DNA of 64,000 bases from Thermothelomyces thermophilus ATCC 42464 (Eukaryota; Ascomycota; Sordariomycetes; Sordariales; Chaetomiaceae): the NCBI RefSeq assembly GCF_000226095.1, contig NC_016475.1:3596001-3660000 (forward strand), given 5' to 3'. The position numbers were made by a program, and so were the translations under genes. The notes below the pieces were generated by a model. The model did not search any database and was not told where the DNA came from. It worked only from the letters and a program-made list of their open reading frames with translations. How positions within the stretch are numbered: the stretch's first letter is position 1; each line of letters opens with the position of its first letter. Below, one piece after another: positions 36,939 to 47,307 of the stretch.

Positions 36939-37638
36939 CGTGGTACTAAGTAGGAAGGGTGGGCGTCTGTTGGGGAGCGTATGCGGTGAGATTCTGACCG
37001 TGTGTGATTCGTCGAGAAGCAGCGGGAAGATATACTCGGCCAGAAATCAGATCACTAGTTGTTTAGTCTCTGTGTTAAACTAGTAGGGCGGATGAGCTGA
37101 ATTTGAGCAGTTAGCAGGTGGTAGCTTGGGATCGCGGTCGGGTTCCTGATTGTTGTTCACGCTGCGGTCTTGGCTTGTATCGATATCTCACTAGCCCCCC
37201 TGGACTCGTGAAAGCCACGATTGTACGTACCAGCCTCATGACGCTTGGACCACCCTAGAGAGCTATGAGGGGTCTTGAGGTAGTTACGAGTGACTGAGGT
37301 ATGGACGAAAACGGACTCCTGTGACGCATGCTTGAGGTTCCTGCCAGTAAGGTGCTTAAACATGACCCACGTGCTGAACATCCGCCAAGTACAGAAGTAG
37401 TCCGACATCCTCTTCTGATTGATCAATTGACTTCATTTTCGCACCCCAGTTAGCAGCTCTTCGGAACGACGACAACTCGCGCAGGCTCGGAGAGTGGAAA
37501 AGACGCCCAAACGGAGAAACAAGAACAACCAAAGGCATCGTCTAGTGATCATATTCATATACTTAAAGTCGAACGCAGGCCATCCGTTATTTGGCTTTTC
37601 ATCGCCACCTATATAACCAGAACTGCTTCCTTGTCGTG
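36939..37638. other. Divergent promoter region (Tctex1 / VTC1)
   Basis: 700 bases between two divergent starts, with one CACGTG site at 37368-37373. No coding signal. Confidence 0.6.
37368..37373. promoter_or_regulatory. CACGTG site, candidate Pho4/NUC-1 binding site upstream of VTC1
   Basis: A CACGTG core, read on the minus strand as CACGTGGG, matching the favoured flank of the yeast Pho4 site. It lies 266 bases before the VTC1 start. VTC genes are phosphate-regulated in yeast and NUC-1 of Neurospora recognises CACGTG, so this could couple polyphosphate synthesis to phosphate supply. One six-base match is weak by itself. Confidence 0.4.
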
Positions 37639-38091
37639 ATGTCTAGCCAACCTCTTCTTCAAACTGCGCAAGGTTGGTTCGACCTACCCAGCTAACCAGC
37701 CGTACAGGATCGTTTCTAATGTACTCCCTTCACAGGCAAGCGCATCGCGCTCCCGACGCGCGTTGAGCCCAAGGTTTTTTTTGCCAACGAGCGAACGTTC
37801 CTCTCATGGCTCAACTTCACTGTCATCCTCGGTGCCCTCGCCATCGGCATGCTCAATTTCGGAGACCGCCCCGCCTTCATCTCGTCTTTCTTATTCACGG
37901 GCGTCGCGATGGCAACGATGATATATGCACTCATAACGTACCACTGGAGGGCAAAATCGATAAGGATGAGGGGGCAGGCGGGCTTCGATGACCGGTTTGG
38001 TCCGACGTTCTTGGCCATCATCTTGCTGCTTGCAGTAGTGGTCAACTTCGTTTTGAGAATCGCTTACTCGTCCCAAGACAAGCAACCTTGA
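37639..38091 (+). CDS. VTC1: Vacuolar transporter chaperone subunit 1
   Basis: A small membrane subunit of the VTC complex, which makes polyphosphate and moves it into the vacuole. Two exons, 37639-37672 and 37736-38091, give 129 residues, the same length as yeast Vtc1. Exon 1 encodes [11 protein letters not shown] and the first base of the next codon. The protein has the family start [20 protein letters not shown] and [20 protein letters not shown], then two more membrane segments ([20 protein letters not shown] and [20 protein letters not shown]). The Arg/Lys-containing loops (AKSIRMRG) correspond to basic residues important for polyphosphate handling in the family. A CACGTG site lies in the promoter. 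Confidence 0.96.
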
Positions 38092-38605
38092 GAGGCGCAG
38101 CTTAGGGAGACAGTTCCTGGGATGTGGGCTGCGATGCTCGCGGCTCTTCCAGCATCTGAACTTCGTCCCTACGATCCCCGCAATGGTGTGGTTCGGCATC
38201 CAAAACAACCGAAGCTAGTGTGGATATGCGATGGCGGATCGCGGTATGCGGCGAAGCGATGATAATAGGAACGGACACCACGTGTATTTGCCTGGGTTTA
38301 TACTATCGGCGTTGGTCAGAAATTGCATACTTGACGAATCGCCCCCAATGTCATTTTTGCACAATGCGGCTTCCAAAGGGGTTGTCTCGTGTTCAAATGA
38401 CAAATGGCGCCGAGGGTTGCATGATATTAGCAGGCACGCCGCCTAGTAGTAGTAGGAATGCTGGGTATCACGCTGTACTCTAGACTCAACGCCTCACTGC
38501 GGACGGCGATCTGCCTCTGGTTTAGCCCATCTCCGCTGTTACAAAGTCTCGAGAGTACTACGAAGATATGTTCGCGGCCAGCCGCATTTCCTGGCAGAGG
38601 CCGCC
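38092..38605. other. Convergent 3' spacer (VTC1 / Alba protein), no gene seen
   Basis: Only short open frames; presumably the two 3' UTRs. Confidence 0.5.
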
Positions 38606-39577
38606 CTAGCCAGCCAGCCCCATCTTCTTCCTCCACAGGTAATCTATGTGCTGCTCGTTCGTCTGGACCGAAATATTCGGTTCCGATTTTAGCTCCTCCA
38701 GTGGTACCCTTGAAAGGATGACCACAATGTGCGCTTTGTATCTTATTTTCGCTGGTTGCACCGCTTGCTCATGGATGGTCTGCGGGAACGTTTCGAAGCA
38801 CTCGTCGTCTGTGCTTTCCCTGTCTTCACGGTCGGCCGCCATGAATGTGTCCTCCACCACTGATGGTTCCTTCGTCCCCGGGAGCGGCTCCGTCTCCACC
38901 GTCTCTTTTGGCACGTTGTACTGAAACCATTTTTGCTCGCTCTCTCCAATGCGCCGTTTGATGAGCTCTGCTATTGTTATGAGTTTGCTGGACGCAGATG
39001 ACTTGGCGCAGAGAAGCACGACGCCCGGAAGTACCGCCCGGTCCCATGGACTGAAGCGGCCAAGGTGTTCGAGAGCGTGGTCGACATGCTTGCTGATGCT
39101 GGTCGATGACATTACAGACATGGTTCTGACTTCGAATTTTGGCCGCAGCTTGGCGAGGATAGAGTTGTGGATTCGACTGTAGTCTCCTACTGTTGAGATC
39201 GGGTGTTGCGGCCATTCTTGTCCTTGGGTATGTGATCGAGGCTCTCCTGCCCGCCGCTTTTTCGGACTTCGCTCATTGCTGTCACTGTGAAGCTTCCGCT
39301 TGCCATGATGTGGCTTCGGGGACGATGACTGCATAACGTCTGGCGCAGCCATGGCGCTTGGAATAGTCGCCATATGCTGACAGAAGCCGGCGGTTGGAAT
39401 GACGGGCAAAAGTGGTTGTTGTCGCGAAAGCTCAGTTGTCGAAGTTTTGATCTGCTGTATTTGAAGGTCGCGAGAGACAATGGGACTTGGCGCGCCAGAT
39501 TGCGTGGGGTTGTTTGACAAGTGCCGCCTATCGATAACTACTCTGACCGAAGGACTGGGAGGAAATCGCAACTTCAT
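38606..39577 (-). CDS. Alba-domain protein (RNase P/MRP Pop6/Rpp25-like)
   Basis: A single-exon protein of 323 residues. A disordered, Ser/Pro/Lys-rich N-terminus (about 1-130) with KRKLH and SPKKRRAGEPR patches suggests a nuclear protein. Residues about 132-215 look like an Alba fold: YSRIHNSILAKLRPKFEVRT, SISKHVDHALEHLGRF, GVVLLCAKSSASSKLITIAE and LIKRRIGE. After an acidic insert (about 240-270) a final strand, YKAHIVVILSRVPLEELKSE, is again Alba-like. Eukaryotic Alba proteins include RNase P/MRP subunits; which one this is cannot be told here. The first ATG at 39577 is used; ATGs further in (for example MATIPSAMAAP) are possible. Confidence 0.75.
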   Translation of the reverse strand: MKLRFPPSPSVRVVIDRRHLSNNPTQSGAPSPIVSRDLQIQQIKTSTTELSRQQPLLPVIPTAGFCQHMATIPSAMAAPDVMQSSSPKPHHGKRKLHSDSNERSPKKRRAGEPRSHTQGQEWPQHPISTVGDYSRIHNSILAKLRPKFEVRTMSVMSSTSISKHVDHALEHLGRFSPWDRAVLPGVVLLCAKSSASSKLITIAELIKRRIGESEQKWFQYNVPKETVETEPLPGTKEPSVVEDTFMAADREDRESTDDECFETFPQTIHEQAVQPAKIRYKAHIVVILSRVPLEELKSEPNISVQTNEQHIDYLWRKKMGLAG

Positions 39578-41225
39578 AAAGCATTCAGCTTCGTTTTCGC
39601 AGGCTCAAGAAAATTTAGCAGGGTATCATCGTGACTTGCTGGCGAGATCTTGATATCTGCATTTACGATAATTTTCTAAAGGTCGGGTTCTCTATTCCTA
39701 CCATGTAATCCGTATTTCACACAGACAAAGTCTTGCAAGATGGTATGTACGTCCGTACATGAGGTCCTGACATCCTAGCTTGGCCCGAGATGGAAAGGGA
39801 ACAAGGCATTTGTTTTGGAGAGTAAAACTTTTGGTGTCAATCTCCACCAGTACTCACCGAATCAAAGTTACGAGGAACGATACAGATAGTTACTGTCATG
39901 AATACATAGGTATGGTCATGTAATTTCGAGGCATCCGTGCATCGCTCTGCTCATTCCCAAGTACTCTTGGCATGCCTGAGATGGGGCTTCTCGCATCCCG
40001 GTTAATATCCTTGGTCCGAAACACATCTCCAAGTTGCAGCATGTTTGCCCACTAACATCGTCGTTTTGAGCACAGCCCACTCACACAGTGCCCTCTTTCA
40101 GGCAGACCTACCAAGTTTGACGGTGCTCCCTGTTCTCACCTGCGTTTACTGTGTGTATACTGGAGCAGCGTCGTGCACTTGCTCAGAAATGATATGATTC
40201 TACCGCTTGTCAGAGACCTTGGTCACAGCGTGGATGCACTCTCGGCGGCTCTCTCTCTTTTGTTGTGTTTCGCGACTGAGCCATTATGAAGTCGCTCCTT
40301 GTTGGAAGTTTCGCGTGCCTTCTCCCTTCGCTGCGATCGGGTTGGATGCCCAACAAAGCGTGAACACACGCGGCAGCTCGCTCTGGCCAGGCAGACGGCC
40401 CCACTTGACTTGTTACCCCCCTTACAACAAGCCAATCAGATATCAGAACTCCCTTTCAAGGAGCGATCCTTGGCAGTGGCCCAAGCGGCGTCAGCAAGTG
40501 CCCGGCTTCCCTGTCCCTTTGCCTCTCAACTTACATCCCAAACAATTTCCCCCTTCTCAGCGCAGCGGCTCCCTTCCAACACCGCGCAACAGCACCCATC
40601 CACCCCCCAACCTTTCTATCGACCTGTCAACCATCGCTCAGCAAAACACCCTCGAACTCTCGCAAAAACACCGCGCGACTGATTGAATCTCTCTTTCCAA
40701 ATTTGCGCACTCCTTCATATCTATTTTTCTCACGCTCTCTCTTTCACTTTTTTAATATATCCTGCCGAGGCTTTGAGTAGCTGTCGTGCAGTTTCTAGCG
40801 GCTTCTCTCAGCGTCACTGATCGCAATCGCGACCGCTGCGCGGCACCAAACGACCACAGAGAGAGAGTGGCGCCAGCACCTCTCGCCTCCTTGTCTGGGG
40901 TTGGTCACATCAGCAGCGACCGCCCCCCTTTGGTTCCACACGCCCCAGCCAGCACCTGTGACTAAAAACCGAGCTATCCGAATTGGTCAAGCCGATCTCA
41001 TTCCACGGGACCACTTGCAGGCGGACAGAGCGTTACGTCAGCCTTGCTCAGTCTCGCACCCCCCGACCGCCCCCTTTCCGACCCCTTGCCGTTGCTGCCT
41101 CGCGACAGCCGAAACATCACAAAACACCAACCACAGCCTTACCTTTCACGTCCCCGTTTCTTCCTCTCCGACGTCTGCCCTCCTGGCGCTCGCGGAACCC
41201 CTCATCACCAGGTACCTTTCTGGTC
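39578..41225. other. Divergent promoter and long leader region (Alba / Ahc1-like)
   Basis: 1.65 kb between divergent starts. From about 40440 onward the plus strand is C/T-rich, with few A-G blocks, as in long fungal 5' leaders. Open frames on the plus strand here (40207-40686 and 40901-41272) have no recognisable domain and are taken as leader sequence, possibly including upstream ORFs of the Ahc1-like mRNA. Confidence 0.55.
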
Positions 41226-43145
41226 ATGCCGATGTTCCGCTTCTGGACGTCCGACTCGAGGGGAAGCGATAAGACGATAGAAGGGCACGATCACCTTCCA
41301 GATTGCGCCGACCGCGTCGCGCACGGCCGCGCGGGGCTTCCCACTCCCGTCTCCCCCAAAAAGCGGCGCCCAAGCTTCGTTGACACCGTTGCCTGTGATT
41401 GCCCGCCGGTTAAACGCTGCAAGACGGAGCAGAATGGCGGCCTGCCCTCACCTGTTTCCGCATCCGCCGACTGCGACGATGCGACGGGCATGTCGCGCAA
41501 GCAAAGCATGTCTTTCGACCTCGACGCGGCAAAGGAGGCCATCCAAATGCAGTTTGGGCTCGAGATACTGTTGAAGCATGACGAACTCCGACTTATCGAC
41601 CAGGAGCTAGCCAAGTGCCAGGTTGCGCTTGAGCAGCTGAGACGCTGTCACCTCATTCCGTATCCTGTCCAGTGTCCGACGCCTAGCCAGATGCTGGAAA
41701 TCAGCAGCGGCAAGGGCCCCGCCTTGAAGCCGAGAAACGGCGAGCCCGTGCCGAAGTGGGCGCCTCCGTTTGGTGTTGTTGAAGGACCGTATTCGCGTCA
41801 TTATGCTAAGTGGCTGATACCTGATCCCGTGTTTGATGGTGTCCAGTCCGATCCACAAGGCCTGACGGATACGGGCCGTATGAGGAACGCCGCGGAAGGT
41901 AGGGCAACGAGAAGCAGTATCTCGGATGCCGCAGGCCCCGGTAAGGGCCGGCCAGTTCGCGGCACTGCAGGCCAAAGGTTACAGGCGCTATCCAGTGGAT
42001 ACCCACAACCGAAGGACAAGCACTCGCCGTGCATCGTCAAGCGATCTGATGGCATCACAGTCAAGCTTATTTGCATCGACTGCCACAGGTGGGACTTTTC
42101 CAGCACCCAGGGTTTCATCAACCACTGCCGCATCGCGCACAGAAGGGACTTTAAGAGTCACGAAGAGGCCGCCATGGCATCCGGACATCCCGTCGAGCTC
42201 GACGAGAACGGTGCTATCATTGGCGAGGACCACAAGAGTGCTGCTGCGGCGCCCTCCGGCCTGGTTCATGCCTTGGCGCGGCCAGACCCGATACCGGAGC
42301 ATCAAGAATACAAGGCTCTGCTCTCCCGTATTAAGGCCTCGCTTGCCCTTTACAAGGCAGGAAAGCTTCCGGGTGTGAGCAGCATACCCGGTGTTCCAGC
42401 TTCATCGCCTGCTCCGGCGGGCGAGTCTTCACAAGACTTTGTTGGATCTCCCGACGTTCCCTATCTGTCGCAGTTGATGCAGAAGAGGAAGCGAGGCGAG
42501 AACTTGAAGGATAGAGTGGCCGAGGCGAAGACCAAGGTGGACTGCGACTGGTCGACTCCGGAAACGGATTCGGACGTGGATGAGCCTCCTACGGCTGGTG
42601 ATGCTAACACCTCGGGGCAAGCCACGGCCCCGGCCGTGCGGACGCCGGCTGCCATGAGAGTGCCTTCTAGGGCCGCCGTGTCACCTTCTCAGCCACCTAG
42701 TGCGTTTCGGGCTGCTAGCAATAAGGGCCACCACACGGCAAGCCGTGATGCCACCGATGCCGCCGATGCCGAGTCTCCTGATCTCCCCGAAACCCCATTG
42801 TACGATGTTGAGATGGCTGTTGATCTGAGTCCAAATACCATGACCAGTAATAACGCGCCGTCGCTAGTTAGTGACGATGGGGAGTATGACGACTCGGACG
42901 ACGGGTCGACCTCGGATGCCAGCGATGCAATGGAGACAGGGTCTGTCTCCGACATTGCTGAGATCAGCATTCACGACAGCGACGGCAGCGATGCCCGGGA
43001 AGCAACGCCGCAACCCGTCCCTCGCCGTCGCGGATCGACTAGCAAGGCGGCCAAGCTGAAGAAGGAAGAGAGCAGGCATGTCACTTTTGTGAGCCCTGCC
43101 CCCGTCCCAACCAACACCAAAGGAAGGCGCAAGAAGAAGTTTTGA
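41226..43145 (+). CDS. Ahc1-like C2H2 zinc-finger nuclear protein
   Basis: A single-exon protein of 639 residues read from the first ATG at 41226; the frame is open upstream but has no earlier ATG. Order of features: a Ser/Pro-rich start with KKRRPS; a predicted helix/coiled coil at about 105-145 (FGLEILLKHDELRLIDQELA, then KCQVALEQLRRC); basic disordered stretches; and an unusual C2H2-like finger at about 280-310 (ICIDCHRWDFSSTQGFINHC, then RIAHRRDF) followed by SHEEAAMASGHPVELDENG. This finger plus helix arrangement resembles Ahc1 of the yeast ADA histone-acetyltransferase complex and its filamentous-fungal relatives. The C-terminal third is acidic and Ser-rich and ends in a basic KGRRKKKF tail. 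A role in the ADA complex is inferred from remembered motif similarity only. Confidence 0.78.
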   Translation: MPMFRFWTSDSRGSDKTIEGHDHLPDCADRVAHGRAGLPTPVSPKKRRPSFVDTVACDCPPVKRCKTEQNGGLPSPVSASADCDDATGMSRKQSMSFDLDAAKEAIQMQFGLEILLKHDELRLIDQELAKCQVALEQLRRCHLIPYPVQCPTPSQMLEISSGKGPALKPRNGEPVPKWAPPFGVVEGPYSRHYAKWLIPDPVFDGVQSDPQGLTDTGRMRNAAEGRATRSSISDAAGPGKGRPVRGTAGQRLQALSSGYPQPKDKHSPCIVKRSDGITVKLICIDCHRWDFSSTQGFINHCRIAHRRDFKSHEEAAMASGHPVELDENGAIIGEDHKSAAAAPSGLVHALARPDPIPEHQEYKALLSRIKASLALYKAGKLPGVSSIPGVPASSPAPAGESSQDFVGSPDVPYLSQLMQKRKRGENLKDRVAEAKTKVDCDWSTPETDSDVDEPPTAGDANTSGQATAPAVRTPAAMRVPSRAAVSPSQPPSAFRAASNKGHHTASRDATDAADAESPDLPETPLYDVEMAVDLSPNTMTSNNAPSLVSDDGEYDDSDDGSTSDASDAMETGSVSDIAEISIHDSDGSDAREATPQPVPRRRGSTSKAAKLKKEESRHVTFVSPAPVPTNTKGRRKKKF

Positions 43146-44122
43146 GTTCGGTATGCGCCGCGCTGGATGCTGCAAAGAAAGACGATGATTACCGCTGTTA
43201 CGAAGCAAAGGTTTGCACTCTATACACATTTTTAATACCATTCAAGCCTCTGAGACGGCTGAAGCTTTGTTCTTGGATTCGCACTGTCTCTTTATACCTG
43301 GGAGTAGATGGAGGACAACGCCGTTTACCACACTCAGAACACAAACCTTGTATGTACTAAATCATCGACTGGGCATCGCAAGATTCCGCCGTCATGGGAA
43401 CCGGATTGGGCAAAGAGAGAAAGGCAGAGGAATAAGAAGATACCAATATTATGGCTTTTTTTGAGTTGGCTTCCTCTCGAGGTTTCAACGTTACGAGATC
43501 TGGCTTTTGTTTGGGACGCGTACTGCGAGGCACGGCAGTGCAAGAGCTTGGTGTTAACGATGGTTTGATTTGACTTGACTTCAGTAGTTATCGCGTATAG
43601 AGATGCCTTGGGCCCCCACCCAGTCTTGTATCATTCCACATCTATGCTGTGCTTACACAGTATAGCGAAGAAATCCTGAATAGAACAACGGATGATGATC
43701 TGGACTGATATTTTTTTGTCCTTTTGTTTCGGGCGACTCTGTATAGTCTGGCTGCTTATCACTAACGTAAGTAGGCCTTTTATGAGGATCGAGAGTCCAG
43801 CTTGTTCTAAGACCCTCTCAATCCGTGACGAAGAGTCAAGTAGGCGATGGTTACCATTTATGAACGTGACATGCACATAGAAAACGAGTATGCCATTTTT
43901 GTCTTCCCTGCTGCGCCGACGTAAGGTGACCAACGCAAACATCTCCTTGTGGTTGGATGCCGCCTTGACAGCAACACCAGCATTAAGCCCGGCGGTAGCT
44001 GTTAACTACAGCACGCATCATGCAGCCGTCTTCCAGCATACCCTCGACCATCGCTCTCCCCTTCCTTCTCTCACACGGCCAGGGCCCTCGATCTCGGAAA
44101 GCAACTCGGGCTGAGTCAAAGG
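43146..44122. other. Convergent 3' spacer (Ahc1-like / RTF1), no gene seen
   Basis: About 1 kb, less GC-rich than the flanking genes. Open frames are short and domain-free. Presumably 3' UTRs. Confidence 0.5.
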
Positions 44123-46340
44123 CTAATCAATCTCAACATCGATATCCAGATCTAGGGCGCCAATGATGTCGTCGTCCATAAGCGGCTTGTGAATGACCGG
44201 CACGCCCGCCTTGGCCTGGCTGCGCTGCTGTTCCTGCAGCTTGGCGATGTGAGGTAGCAACTCAGCCGAGTGTCCCGCCTTGGGAGTGCCACTGCCACTG
44301 CCACTGCCATTCGCGACGGGCGTGCTGACGCCGCTGCCCTCGGCGGCACGGCGCGCCTCGGCCTCGCGGGCACGGGCGCGCTCCAGCAGCTGAGCCTTTC
44401 GGACGGCCTCGGCGTTCTTGCGCCGGTTCTCGGCGTTGAGCATGGCCAGCTTCTCCTGCTGGGTCGGACCGCGGTTCTCGGCCCTCTTCTTGGTCGAGTT
44501 GAGTTGGGTGCGGAAGGCGAGGCGTGGGACTTCGAGGTTGTCAAGCTTCTCTTGGAGGCGGGCGACGGCCGCCTCATCGCCGCGGGCGCGCGCCAGTTCG
44601 AGCTGCTTGGCCACGTTGTCGCGCTCGATGCCACTGTACTTGATGTGCAGGGCGTTCTGGCGCTTGAGCTTCTCGGACACCTCCTGATCAGTCCAGGTGC
44701 GCTCGATCAAGCCGTTGATGTCGGCAATCTTGGCGACCAGCTCGGGTTTGGTAGGGACCGGAATGCCTTCCGAGAGACAGACTTGCTTATACCGGTTCCA
44801 TTCAGCTTCGGTGAAGGCCTTGTCAGAGCAGGTGATGAAGGGCCACTCCCTCTGGGCCTTGCCGTGGGCGGCCTTGACGTACATATCCACGACAATTTGA
44901 TGCCCGCTGCGGTCGGTGATGGCGTATGGCCGACCCTGGGTGAAACCTACGCACCGTTAGATGTTATATCACCTTTGGTCGCGGGGTGCCCGAGAGAGAG
45001 AGAGAGAGGGGGCACTCACCCTTGATGACGGCCATGCGGTAGACGTCTTGCCGTGTCGTGGGATCAGGCCCGATATTAATACGGACGTAGCAGCCCGTGA
45101 TGGCCTCCTCGAAGCCGGGGTAGAAGCAGACCTCAGCGAAGCGGGTCCGGCCGAGGCGAACGCGCTCAACGTCACGAAGCTCAGCAGGAGGGGCTTCTTT
45201 GAAATCAGGCGTTCCCGATTTCCGCCTGGAGTCTCTGCGCCAGTCATTGTCGCTGTGATTGTCGTCGGGGCTGCGGCTGCGGCGATATGAGGGAGAGCGG
45301 TGCCTGCGGCGGTCGTTCTCACGCTCCCTCTGTTCCTTGCGGTTGCTGCGCTCCTCGCGGGCGCGGCGCAGCGTGTCCATCTTGTCGCTGCTCTCGCCGG
45401 CCTTTGTGCGAGTGCGGGACGGCTTGCGTGTGGCATCTTCGAGATCGGCGGCGCTTGCCTTGCGCTTCTTGCTGTCCTTCTCTTGGTTCACCTTGAGCTG
45501 GCGCAGCATGCGGTTCTGACGGATACGCTCGTTCTCCTCCCTACGCTCGGCCAAGATCTGCTCGCGCTCGATCTCGCGCATGCTCATGATGCGGGCCTTT
45601 TCCTCATAGCTCTTGAAGAGGCCTTCGATTGGATATGGCGATTCATCGTCGGCACTGCGGGCGCGGTTCTGAGGGGCATCGGAATCCGAATCCGACTCGT
45701 CCATGGGAGCGGACATTTGCGAGCTTGGTGAAGCGGGCGGCGAAGAGCTAGATGGCGCCATGTTTGGTGGTTAGCGAAATGACTTCCACAGGTGTTGTCG
45801 ATCGAAGCATGGGCTTATAAGCGGTGCGGCGAATATTTCAAAGCGAGACGCTGAGTGATGCAGGATTAAAGGGAAAAAAAAAAAAAAAAAGAGGAAAGAA
45901 AGAACGAAGGAGTGGCAGAAGTGTGCTGGGAAGGGGTGCAAATCAAGAGAGCCTCTCGGTTGGGAAGTGGCCGCAACTTTCCCGCTCCCATTCTCGCAGG
46001 CCTCAACAATGGGATTCCAACCTTCGCAATCGGATGCAAATGCACGGCCGAACAATAGAAGAACAGAAGGGCAAAAACAGAGAAGGAGGGGCACAACTCA
46101 CGCCTGTCCCTCGTCTTCGGACTCATCGTCGCTCCTGCTCGCGCGCCCCTTCTTCTTGGCCGCCGTCTTCTTGACGGCCACACCCCGCGCTGACGCATCC
46201 TTTTCCCTGGACGACGCTGGCGCTGGCGCTGGCGCTGGCGAGCGCGACTCGTCTCGGCTCATATCCATCGGCTCTTCCTCCTCGCCCGACGACACATCGC
46301 CACCGGCCAGCGCAAGCAATTCATCATCGATATCGGACAT
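44123..46340 (-). CDS. RTF1: Paf1 complex subunit RTF1
   Basis: A nuclear elongation factor that, with the Paf1 complex, promotes H2B ubiquitination on transcribed genes. Three exons: 46340-46102, 45747-45020 and 44946-44123, giving 596 residues. The first exon begins MSDIDDELLALAGGDVSSGE, the standard RTF1 start. It is followed by a 354-nt intron whose acceptor lies just inside another open frame with its own ATG at 45761; starting there would lose the true N-terminus. Exon 2 carries the acidic linker, SPYPIEGLFKSYEEKARIMS, a charged coiled coil with RERENDRRRHRSPSYRRSRS, and the start of the Plus3 domain (LGRTRFAEVCFYPGFEEAI). Plus3 continues across the next junction into GFTQGRPYAITDRSGHQIVV. 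The C-terminal part has ERTWTDQEVSEKLKRQNAL and a long Ala/Arg/Glu helix, ending LDLDIDVEID. Divergent from COQ7. Confidence 0.96.
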
Positions 46341-47307
46341 GGTGGCGTCTCGGCACACGGATCGACGCAAGCTGAGCTGGGTCAGCCGCAATGGCACGGC
46401 GCAACACGGCGATACCTCGAAAGGCGCGGTCGGGTCGACGACGACGCGGTGGGAGAGGCCGAGGATTGCGGCAACGACTTGCGGCGGCTGCGCAGATTTC
46501 CCAAGCTAAAACCCGGCGGCGTATGCAATGGAACAGTGCGCAAGCGTCGGCGATGCCGATGGCGATGGCGATGGGTGCGGCAGCGAAGACGGGAGCGTAG
46601 GTCGCTGGGCACTGCGTATTTACGGGAAGGAAGGAGTTCAGGGAAGATGGCTGAGGCGCGATGTCCAACTTGCTCAGATGCCCCGTCGTTCCAAGCCATT
46701 GGACGAGTGCCCGCAATTGGCTCTTGGCATGCATAGTTACTTGTAATTCGTAGTGTAGTTTACTTGTTTGTTACAGTATGTATAGTACGGGGGCGTATTC
46801 GCCGCATTCACTAGTGTACTATGTACGGATGTCGCTACCAAAAGAACTGGCTCACCGCCAAATTTGACCGGCAGAATGAATCCGCTAAAAGCAACATAAA
46901 GTACAGTGGGGCAAAGCACTATAGCCACTAAAGCCTAGGCATTGTGGCCGATTGTTAGTGAAGATATCTTCTAAAACTTTAGCGACCTTGCATGGTTCGT
47001 GCACAAAGGCGGTGAGCCAGTTCTTTTGGTAGCGACATCCGTAATCCGTACAGAAGCCGGGGGAGTGGGCCAGGCTCGGCGGCGCCAGGGTCCGGGCCAG
47101 CACTCACTGGATCTGGGGCTCGGCAGCTGGCGACAGGTCCCCATTTCCCGCGCTGTAGTGGGGCACCGACAGACAATGAGCCCACGTTTGGCCCAGTTTG
47201 GTCAGTCGTCGAGCTCCTCGAACATTGGTACCGATATCCCATATCTCTCCCACGAAAGAAGGGCAAACGTCCAGGGCCCGGTGGAATTACATCGCGACTA
47301 GGTCACA
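46341..47307. other. Divergent promoter region (RTF1 / COQ7) containing an inverted-repeat element
   Basis: 967 bases between two divergent starts. No coding signal. The RTF1-proximal half is GC-rich; the COQ7-proximal half holds a 216 bp element with perfect terminal inverted repeats at 46826-47041. Confidence 0.65.
46826..47041. mobile_element. Candidate Tc1/mariner-type MITE (216 bp, perfect 34 bp TIRs, TA flanks)
   Basis: Left arm 46826-46859 and right arm 47008-47041 are perfect reverse complements over 34 bases, beginning CGGATGTCGCTACC. A TA dinucleotide borders each end (46824-46825 and 47042-47043), fitting the TA target duplication of Tc1/mariner elements. The 148-base interior has no open frame of note and is less GC-rich than its surroundings. 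Perfect arms suggest recent insertion or constraint on pairing. No transposase or second copy is in the window, so the family name is an inference from structure. It could instead be a stable hairpin of regulatory origin. Confidence 0.7.

Noticed and set aside
46826-47041. CRISPR-like repeat pair
   Set aside because: Two arms in inverted orientation, only one pair; it fits terminal inverted repeats, and the host is a eukaryote.
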